A DNA stretch of 8,585 bases. It comes from Polyangium sp. (in: bacteria). Its GTDB lineage: Bacteria > Myxococcota_A > Polyangia > Palsa-1104. The stretch's first letter is position 1, and the number at the start of each line of letters is the position of its first letter. The notes beneath the pieces were generated by a model that was not told the DNA's origin, ran no database searches, and saw nothing but the letters and a program-made list of their open reading frames with translations. Both the position numbers and the translations under genes were made by a program. Below are positions 1 through 8,585 of this stretch, one piece after another. The stretch lies in the NCBI GenBank assembly GCA_025450955.1, contig JANWLJ010000265.1:1-8585 (forward strand), given 5' to 3'.

Positions 1-2091
1 AAGCCGGAGGAAAAACCTGGCGAAAAAGAGTTTGTCGAATGCAATAAATATCCCCCCGAAAAACGTTTTCGCTGGGGCGTGCGCGGCGAGGTGAGTGTGG
101 GCGAGCTGGTCGCCTCGCTCGGCGAGATCGGCTGCCAGACCATCCTGGTCGGGCCCGAGGTCGCGGGGCGCGCGGGCAAGGTCTCGCTCGAGGTGCCGGA
201 CCTTCTCACCGCGCCCGAGGTCTATCGCCTCTTCTACTCGGCGCTCGAGGTGCTCGGCCTCACCGTCGAGCGCGAGGGCAAGGTGCTCAAGGTGGTATTG
301 GCCGCGCGTGGGCGCGAGGTCTCCCGGCCGCTCGGAAGCGGCGAGGCGACTCCCGAGAGCGATGAGTTCGTGACCCGGCTCATCCGTCTCGCCCACGCGC
401 GGCCCGAGGAGGTGGCGCCGATCCTCTCGCGGCTGCGATCGAAAGAGGGCGAGGTGTCGAGCTACGCGCCCACCGACTCGCTCGTCGTGACCGATCGCGC
501 GGCCAACGTGCGGCGGATGGAGGAGCTCATCACGCTGCTCGACGTGCCGCGCGGCGCTTCCGGCGATCGCCTGTTCACCGTCTCGGTCCACGCGCAGGCG
601 GCGAGCGAGCTTGCCGCCACGATCGAGAAGGTGCTGTCGGCCTCGCGGCGCAGCGCGCCCGAAGCGAAGTCGCAGGCGCCGTCTACGCAGCCGCTCGCCG
701 ACGGCGTGACCGCGCTCGTGCCCGCCGATGCCGCGCGGCTGATGGTGGTGGTCGGCTCGGAGGCCGGTTTCCGCCGGGTGCTGGCGCTCGCCGAACGAAT
801 CGATCCGCCCGCCGCCGACGACGTGAGCGGCCAGGCGCACGTGGTCTATCTCGCCAACACCAACGCCGAGGAGATGGCGCAGACGCTCCAGTCGGTCGGC
901 CTCGGCGGCCACGCGCCCGCGCCGTCGCGCCCAGGCGGCGGCAAAGCGGCCGGCGCGCTGCCGCTCGAGGGCGAGGTGCGCATCGGCGCCGACAAGGTCT
1001 CGAACGCGATCGTGGTGTTCGCTTCGGGCGCCGACTTCCGGATGGTGCGCGACCTCATCACCAAGCTCGACGTCCCGCGCCGCCAGGTCTACGTCGAGGC
1101 CACCATCCTCGACGTCACCGTCGATCGCTCGCGCGACGTCGGCATCAGCTTTCATAACGGCATCGGCCCGAGCGGAAATGGAACCGCCGGCGTGATCGCC
1201 AACGAGTCGTCCGGCTTCAACACGCTCGAGGTCAACGCGCAGACGCTCGGCGCCGCGCTCTCGGGCGGCGGCCTGCTCGCCGGCGTGCTCGGGAGCTCGA
1301 TCAACGTCGCCGGGATGAGCCTGCCCTCGTTCGGGGTGATCTTGCGCGCGCTCGAAGAGTCCAAGGACGTGAGCGTGATCTCGCAGCCGCACCTTCTCAC
1401 CATGGACAACGACAAGGCCAAGATCTCGGTCGGGCAGAGCTTCCCCTATCAGTCCTCGACGCTCGGCTCGCCCGGCGCGTCGACCAGCCTGATCGCGACC
1501 TACAATCGCCAGGACGTCGCGCTCACGCTCGAGCTCACCCCGCACCTGAACGATTCCGACTCGGTCAGGCTCGAGCTGTCCGGCGAGATCAGCGACGTGC
1601 CCGACGGACAGAGCTCGATCAGCCCCGGCGGGCCGATCACCGACAAGCGGACCCTCCAGACCGCGGTGGTGGTGCGCGACGGCGAGACGGTGGTGCTCGG
1701 CGGCCTGGAGAAGGACAGCATCTCGGAGTCGATTCAGAAGATCCCGCTCCTCGGCGACATCCCGGTGCTCGGCCGGCTGTTTCAAACCCGCGCCAAGCAG
1801 CACACCAAACAAGATCTCTTGATCATCCTTACGCCCTACGTGATTCGCGGGCCGGAAGATCTGCGGCGCATCTATCAGCGCAAGGAGGCCGAGCGGCGCG
1901 AGCTGGTCGAGCGCGAGACCGCGTTCGCCGATCAGGCCGCGTTCGAGGCGCACGTCGACTATCGCCGCAAGCGCGGCCTGCTGGTCGAGATCGATGCCAG
2001 CGCCCGCGCCGCCGAAAAAGACGCCGACGCGCTCCGCCAGGCCGAAAAATCCCTCAAGCACCCGCCCGAAGACGGGCCGCTGTCCGAATGA
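1..2091 (+). CDS. gspD: Type II secretion system secretin GspD (5' partial)
   Basis: GspD forms the multimeric outer-membrane channel through which folded periplasmic proteins leave the cell by type II secretion. The frame is open from base 1, so the true start lies upstream. A GTG at 79 would cut into the first periplasmic domain and is not a credible start. Numbering from the first visible codon, I see an N0 domain (about 11-105), N1 (121-183, ending LDVP), N2 (191-270, with an Ala/Ser/Pro-rich loop insertion near 210-225), N3 (279-360, ending KLDVPR) and the secretin barrel (about 363-616). The barrel has VYVEATILDVT at its start, SQPHLLTMDNDKAKISVGQS at 461-480, VVLGGL at 564-569, KIPLLGDIPVLGRLF at 580-594 and LLIILTPYVI at 606-615. 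An 80-residue charged tail (617-696) follows, resembling the tail of myxobacterial GspD (from memory). N0-N3 plus this tail argue against PilQ. No gspE follows; the next gene converges. Confidence 0.93.
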   Translation, partial: KPEEKPGEKEFVECNKYPPEKRFRWGVRGEVSVGELVASLGEIGCQTILVGPEVAGRAGKVSLEVPDLLTAPEVYRLFYSALEVLGLTVEREGKVLKVVLAARGREVSRPLGSGEATPESDEFVTRLIRLAHARPEEVAPILSRLRSKEGEVSSYAPTDSLVVTDRAANVRRMEELITLLDVPRGASGDRLFTVSVHAQAASELAATIEKVLSASRRSAPEAKSQAPSTQPLADGVTALVPADAARLMVVVGSEAGFRRVLALAERIDPPAADDVSGQAHVVYLANTNAEEMAQTLQSVGLGGHAPAPSRPGGGKAAGALPLEGEVRIGADKVSNAIVVFASGADFRMVRDLITKLDVPRRQVYVEATILDVTVDRSRDVGISFHNGIGPSGNGTAGVIANESSGFNTLEVNAQTLGAALSGGGLLAGVLGSSINVAGMSLPSFGVILRALEESKDVSVISQPHLLTMDNDKAKISVGQSFPYQSSTLGSPGASTSLIATYNRQDVALTLELTPHLNDSDSVRLELSGEISDVPDGQSSISPGGPITDKRTLQTAVVVRDGETVVLGGLEKDSISESIQKIPLLGDIPVLGRLFQTRAKQHTKQDLLIILTPYVIRGPEDLRRIYQRKEAERRELVERETAFADQAAFEAHVDYRRKRGLLVEIDASARAAEKDADALRQAEKSLKHPPEDGPLSE
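2064..2077 (-). terminator. Weak hairpin at the 3' end of gspD, possible trmFO transcript end
   Basis: The perfect inverted repeat GCCCG-N4-CGGGC lies inside the last codons of gspD. On the minus strand it begins about 20 nt past the trmFO stop. The nearest minus-strand T tract (T5, at 2045-2049) is about 14 nt further on, which is too far for a textbook Rho-independent terminator. It is listed because nothing else between the convergent stops could end the trmFO transcript. Confidence 0.22.
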
Positions 2092-2097
2092 TCGCGC

Positions 2098-3405
<1,308 letters not shown>

Positions 3406-3413
3406 CGCGCCCG

Positions 3414-5864
<2,451 letters not shown>

Positions 5865-5868
5865 TGTA

Positions 5869-5875
5869 CTCCCTT
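5869..5875 (-). promoter_or_regulatory. Ribosome binding site of topA
   Basis: Read on the minus strand, AAGGGAG is followed by TACA and the ATG at 5864. This purine-rich Shine-Dalgarno match decides the start at MPAKVIKK and argues against the longer in-frame alternative at 5951. It lies just downstream of the dprA TAG (5879-5881), so topA can be initiated on the dprA-topA message. Confidence 0.6.
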
Positions 5876-5878
5876 GAC

Positions 5879-6712
5879 CTATCGCAACCGGACGTAGCGC
5901 CCACCGGCGGCGCGCGCGGCCCATCCACCCATCTCCAGATCGATCGCGCAAGCGGCGCAGGTGCCGACCGCGATCCCGGCGCGATACGCCAGATCGCCGA
6001 CGTCGCGCGGCACCCGATCGAGCGCCGCATACAGCCGCGCCGCCTCCGGATCGTCCGGCGGCGAGGGCTCGGCGAGCGGCCGGCCTTCGAGCACCGCGAG
6101 CACGTCGTCGGCCCCGTCAATCGGCAGCGCCCCGTCGATGAGCAGGCGATCGCAGCCGATCGATCCCGACGCCGCGGCCAGCTTGCGCCCGAGCAGCCGC
6201 GCCGCTTTCGCGGTGTACAGCGATCCCGAGCGCTCGCTCGCCTCGACGACGACCACCACCTCGGCGAGCGCGGCGATCACTTTGTTGCGGGTGGGAAACT
6301 GTCCCGCCCGCGGCAGCGTGCCGGGCGCGAACTGGCTCACCAGCGCGCCGCCCGATTGGACGATGCGCTGATAAAGCGGCGCGTGCTGGGACGGATAGGC
6401 GACATCGATGCCGGTGCCGAGCACCGCGATCGTCACCCCGCCCGCTTCGAGCGCGCCCTCGTGAGCGGCGGCGTCGACCCCGAACGCGCCGCCCGAGACC
6501 ACGTCGACTCCGGCGCGCGAAAGGCCGGCGCCGAGCGCGCGGGCCCGATCGAGCGCTCCCCGACTGGCCGCCCGAGCCCCGACCACCGCCACCGCCCGCG
6601 CCGAACCGGAATAGTGTCCCGCGATCCAGATCGGGTCGGGTCCATCGGCGAGCACGGCGAGCCGGCCGGGATAGCCGGCGTGACCGCGAGAGATGATTTG
6701 CACCTGGTCCAT
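5879..6712 (-). CDS. dprA: DNA-processing protein DprA/Smf, divergent signature motif
   Basis: DprA binds incoming single-stranded DNA and loads RecA during natural transformation; related Smf proteins also occur in non-competent species. The 277-residue protein has a Rossmann-like core: VAVVGARAAS (41-50), TIAVLGTGIDVAYP (94-107), SQFAPGTLP (126-134), FPTRNKVIAALA (139-150), VVVVEA (153-158) and SGSLYTAKAA (162-171). A C-terminal winged-helix-like region (about 220-277) ends GGRYVRLR. The N-terminal SAM-like helices of longer homologues are missing. Several normally conserved positions differ: the SGLARGID motif reads SGGAFGVD (73-80, Arg to Phe at 77), VPG reads ASG (181-183), and GCN-LI reads GCDRLLIDGA (186-195). 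Family membership is secure; full biochemical competence is less so. The start is ATG at 6712 with a weak upstream site. It is the first gene of the dprA-topA-trmFO operon. Confidence 0.92.
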   Translation of the reverse strand: MDQVQIISRGHAGYPGRLAVLADGPDPIWIAGHYSGSARAVAVVGARAASRGALDRARALGAGLSRAGVDVVSGGAFGVDAAAHEGALEAGGVTIAVLGTGIDVAYPSQHAPLYQRIVQSGGALVSQFAPGTLPRAGQFPTRNKVIAALAEVVVVVEASERSGSLYTAKAARLLGRKLAAASGSIGCDRLLIDGALPIDGADDVLAVLEGRPLAEPSPPDDPEAARLYAALDRVPRDVGDLAYRAGIAVGTCAACAIDLEMGGWAARAAGGRYVRLR

Positions 6713-6749
6713 ATAGATCGTTATCCCGTTTCCGCGTCCAGGGCCTTAA

Positions 6750-6778
6750 CGGATAGTCACAGTCGGACGGGGCGTCAA
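6750..6778 (-). promoter_or_regulatory. Putative sigma-70-type promoter of dprA-topA-trmFO
   Basis: On the minus strand, TTGACG (plus 6773-6778) matches five of six bases of the -35 consensus. A 17-nt spacer leads to TATCCG (plus 6750-6755), a weak -10 that keeps the leading TAT. The start site would fall near 6743, giving a leader of about 30 nt before the dprA ATG at 6712. The -35 box touches one arm of the inverted repeat at 6777-6810. It is inferred from sequence only. Confidence 0.45.
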
Positions 6779-6810
6779 GTGAATCGGGAAAAAGTTCGCG
6801 AAAATCACTT
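6777..6810. repeat. Inverted repeat AAGTGA/TCACTT with central TTCGCGAA palindrome
   Basis: AAGTGA (6777-6782) and TCACTT (6805-6810) are inverted copies flanking a 22-bp, A-rich segment. Inside it lies the perfect 8-bp palindrome TTCGCGAA (6795-6802), slightly off centre. The element lies between dprA and the small plus-strand gene, in the longest non-coding gap (6713-6840), and its left arm overlaps the putative dprA -35 box by two bases. It could be an operator shared by both genes, but chance is possible for 6-bp arms. Confidence 0.35.
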
Positions 6811-6840
6811 CGTGGCCGGGCGCTTGCAGCGCTGGCGGGC

Positions 6841-7014
6841 ATGGCCTCGATCTGCTGGTGCTGCTCGCGGTGCGGTTTTCGCACCAACGCGGCCAGACCG
6901 CCCGAGCGCTGTCCCGGCTGCGGCCAGTCGCGCCTCTATTTCATCTTGCCCGAGCGTCCGGCCGAGGAGCCGGTCCTGCCGCCTTCGCGCTGGCGGCGAT
7001 TGGAAATCGATTAG
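6841..7014 (+). CDS. Small zinc-ribbon (short rubredoxin-like) protein
   Basis: A 57-codon gene running from ATG at 6841 to TAG at 7012-7014. The product starts MASICWCCSRCGF and carries two metal knuckles: C8-x2-C11-G-F and C24-P-G-C27-G, with a 12-residue loop. C5 and C7 lie just before them. This fits the short rubredoxin-like zinc or iron ribbon seen at the ends of rubrerythrins and in many tiny hypothetical proteins. The C-terminal half is Pro/Glu/Arg-rich and ends RRLEID. An in-frame stop lies upstream at 6754-6756 and this is the only ATG in between; the ribosome site (GGCGGG) is weak. It diverges from dprA and converges with the LysM gene, 15 bp away, so it interrupts an otherwise minus-strand run. 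Its function is unknown; metal binding is inferred from the cysteines. Confidence 0.72.
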   Translation: MASICWCCSRCGFRTNAARPPERCPGCGQSRLYFILPERPAEEPVLPPSRWRRLEID

Positions 7015-7029
7015 CCCGAAAATGAACTT

Positions 7030-8205
7030 CTAACGCCCTGCGCGGGACTCGACCGCGTCGCCGACGTTGATCTCTTCGTCGGCGTTGAGCAGCACCCCGG
7101 TCGACATCTTGTCCCGCAGATCGACCACCACCAGGTCGCCCACCACCTCGCGGGGAAAGCGCCGGTCATCGAGCGGGCCGGTGGCGGTCACCGGGCGATA
7201 GCCGTCGCCGCGGCGCACCACCTCGAACTTCTGGCCGAGCACCACGCCGTCCTTCCGGCCGCGGTCGACGAAAGCCAGCATCTCAGGCGCCATCATCCCG
7301 ATCGGATGCAGGGTCGCCACCACCACGCCGGCCAGGTTGCGATCGGCGGCGCGCGGCTCGACCCGACGGAAGGTGCGGCGCAAAGGCCCGACCCGAAAGC
7401 CGCGCTCGATGGTGTTCAGGCTGTCGACCACCTGCACGGTGGCGAGCTTGCCGTTGGTGACCGCCTTGACCAGCACGTCGCCGTAGATCTCGACGATGTC
7501 GCCGACCTTCTTGCCGGTGACCGGATGGCGCACCTCGCGCTCGACGTGATAGACGCTGTAGCGCTCGCCGATCTCGAGCGGATGATTGGGCGGGAACTCG
7601 ACGTAGGCCTCGTCGAGCGCGCCGAGCAGCTTCTTCTCCTCCTTGGACGCGACGATGGTGCCGGCCGCCGCCAATTCGCCCGGCTCGATGAAGGCGTCGG
7701 CGCGCAGGTAGAGCCCGGTGTCGAGCCGCGGCCCTAAAATCCGGCGCGGCCCGGCGGCCGTCGGTGCGGGCGCGGGCGCGGCGCCCGGAATCGCGAGCTT
7801 GAGCACGTCGCCCGGATAGATCCAGTGCGGGTTGGTGATCGAAGGATTGAGCGCCCACAGCTTGGGCCAGTACCAGGGGTTCTTGAAAAACGAGCCGGAG
7901 ATGTCCCAGAGCGTGTCGCCCTTTTTGACGACGTAGGTGTCGGGGATTTCGCCGGGCGGCCCGCCGGCCTCCTCACCCACTTGATCGTCGAAGATGATCC
8001 GGCCCTCGGGGCCCTTGGCTGCGCCGCTCTTGCTGAGCGTGCCCGGCGTCTCGACCGCGGGCGCTTGCGGCACCGGCATGCCGGGATAGTAGACGCCGGC
8101 CGAGCCGGGCGGCGCCGGCGGCGGGGTCGGCATCAGATCCGATCTCTCCTGCGCCAAGGCCAAAGTCGGCGCGATGAGCGCCAGCGCGATCCACGTGGTT
8201 CTCAC
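7030..8205 (-). CDS. Secreted LysM-domain peptidoglycan-binding protein
   Basis: A 391-residue exported protein. Residues 1-18 form a signal peptide (MRTTW, a hydrophobic core, then ALA before Q19) with no lipobox, so a soluble periplasmic location is likely. A Pro-rich linker (about 25-56) precedes one LysM domain (90-138). The domain has YVVKKGDTLWDISG, NPWYWPKLWALNPSITNPHW and IYPGDVLKL, the NPW-WP-LW variant common in proteobacterial cell-wall proteins. A second linker (139-152) is Ala/Pro-rich. The rest is beta-rich and looks like two related units, about 182-272 and 293-386. The second unit has an AFVDRGRKDGVVLGQKFEVV stretch that faintly recalls FlgT-C-like folds; that is inference. 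The start is GTG at 8205, set by the strong ribosome site GGAGGGG five bases upstream. GTGA overlaps the stop of the upstream TPR gene, so the two are translationally coupled. Confidence 0.85.
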   Translation of the reverse strand: MRTTWIALALIAPTLALAQERSDLMPTPPPAPPGSAGVYYPGMPVPQAPAVETPGTLSKSGAAKGPEGRIIFDDQVGEEAGGPPGEIPDTYVVKKGDTLWDISGSFFKNPWYWPKLWALNPSITNPHWIYPGDVLKLAIPGAAPAPAPTAAGPRRILGPRLDTGLYLRADAFIEPGELAAAGTIVASKEEKKLLGALDEAYVEFPPNHPLEIGERYSVYHVEREVRHPVTGKKVGDIVEIYGDVLVKAVTNGKLATVQVVDSLNTIERGFRVGPLRRTFRRVEPRAADRNLAGVVVATLHPIGMMAPEMLAFVDRGRKDGVVLGQKFEVVRRGDGYRPVTATGPLDDRRFPREVVGDLVVVDLRDKMSTGVLLNADEEINVGDAVESRAGR

Positions 8206-8585
8206 TTCGTCCCCTCCACTCGAGCGAAGCTCAAAAGCCGCTCCGAGGCCAGCCGCGCGGCGTCGGAGCGCGGATACGATTCGGGCACCTGACCGAGCAC
8301 GTCGCGCGCCTTTGTCATCTCGCCCATCGCCTGCAGGCTATAGCCGAGCTTGAGCATCGCGTCCGGCGCTTTGTTGCCGAGCGGGTATCTCTCGACGGTG
8401 CGACGGAACTCGGTCGCCGCCTCGGCGAACTGCTTGCGCGAGTAGTAGCACTCGCCGAGCCAGTACTGCGCGTTGTCGGCGTAGTCGTGATGGGGAAAGC
8501 GGCGCAAGAAAGTGCGGAAGCCATTTTGCGCCGCGTCGGTCTTGCCGAGGCGAAGGTCCTCCTGCGCGGCGCGATAGACCTTGAG
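8202..8585 (-). CDS. ybgF: Tol-Pal accessory TPR protein, CpoB/YbgF-like (5' partial)
   Basis: CpoB (YbgF) is a periplasmic protein that works with Tol-Pal to coordinate outer-membrane constriction with septal peptidoglycan synthesis. The frame is open to the right edge, so only the last 127 residues are visible; a Met at 8507 is internal. They form three tetratricopeptide repeats, at about 3-34 (YRAAQEDLRLGKTDAA), 36-71 (DYADNAQYWLGECYYSRKQF) and 73-108 (KAPDAMLKLGYSLQAMG). A short tail follows (PRSDAARLASERLL). The A-YWLGE-YY and P-LKLG-SL signatures are typical of the YbgF C-terminal domain. BamD and other TPR periplasmic proteins share the fold, but this spacing fits YbgF best. It overlaps the LysM gene by 4 nt. 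The coiled-coil N-terminus expected of YbgF, and any pal or tolB, would lie beyond 8585. Confidence 0.8.
   Translation of the reverse strand, partial: LKVYRAAQEDLRLGKTDAAQNGFRTFLRRFPHHDYADNAQYWLGECYYSRKQFAEAATEFRRTVERYPLGNKAPDAMLKLGYSLQAMGEMTKARDVLGQVPESYPRSDAARLASERLLSFARVEGTK
8211..8217 (-). promoter_or_regulatory. Ribosome binding site of the LysM gene
   Basis: GGAGGGG on the minus strand lies five nt before the GTG at 8205 and within the last codons of the upstream TPR gene. This near-ideal Shine-Dalgarno supports a GTG start that overlaps the preceding TGA as GTGA. Confidence 0.7.

Noticed and set aside
57..71. Palindrome CGAAAA-ACG-TTTTCG near the left edge as a promoter or operator for gspD
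   Set aside because: The gspD frame is open through it, and the encoded residues fit the start of the N0 domain, so it is coding; the real start is upstream.
5865..5951. 29-residue upstream extension of topA
   Set aside because: It would overlap dprA by over 70 nt and is Arg/Trp-rich like shadow sequence, and a good ribosome site lies just before the ATG at 5864.
6773..6810. LexA/SOS box upstream of dprA
   Set aside because: No complete LexA-type box (CTG-N10-CAG, or GAAC/GTTC spaced repeats) is present; only a single GTTC lies within the TTCGCGAA palindrome.
7012..7035. TTAG/CTAA inverted repeat between the zinc-ribbon and LysM genes as a bidirectional terminator
   Set aside because: The arms are only 4 bp, formed by the two stop codon regions, with an AT-rich loop and no T tract.

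Overview
This is high-G+C bacterial chromosome, roughly two thirds G+C by eye, packed almost without gaps. Gene content and order suggest a Myxococcota or other deltaproteobacterial-type Gram-negative. The evidence is a type II secretion secretin with a long charged C-terminal tail, a Tol-Pal accessory TPR protein next to a periplasmic LysM protein, and a dprA-topA-trmFO run. The exact lineage cannot be fixed by eye.

Layout. Bases 1-2091 (+) hold most of gspD, the outer-membrane secretin of type II secretion, with its 5' end outside the window. Only 6 bp separate its stop from that of trmFO, which converges on it. Bases 2098-6712 (-) hold a compact operon transcribed right to left: dprA (DNA processing), topA (topoisomerase I) and trmFO (folate-dependent tRNA m5U54 methyltransferase). 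Gaps within it are 14 and 8 nt. A plausible sigma-70-type promoter for the operon lies at 6750-6778. Bases 6841-7014 (+) hold a 57-codon zinc-ribbon gene. It is divergent from dprA and convergent with the next gene. Bases 7030-8205 (-) encode a secreted LysM protein. Its start overlaps by 4 nt the stop of a CpoB/YbgF-like TPR gene that runs off the right edge (8202-8585).

How the genes work together. The right-hand pair is an envelope module (cell wall binding plus Tol-Pal partner). The middle operon is the dprA-topA-trmFO neighbourhood known from Firmicutes such as Bacillus subtilis, handling DNA uptake/processing, supercoiling and tRNA modification. The left gene belongs to protein secretion. 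No RNA genes, CRISPR arrays, insertion sequences or phage genes were seen, and no stretch over 300 bp lacks a gene; the longest gap is 6713-6840.

The window is mostly housekeeping, and I did not find a convincing new multi-gene system. The points most worth a second look are: (1) a terminator-like hairpin plus T6 for gspD buried antisense in the 3' end of trmFO, where the T6 is made by the only two AAA lysine codons of that gene; (2) a DprA whose signature SGLARGID motif reads SGGAFGVD; (3) an apparent tandem domain duplication in the LysM protein; (4) the unlisted small zinc-ribbon gene; (5) a palindromic divergent control region; and (6) over-representation of the octamer GCGATCGC.
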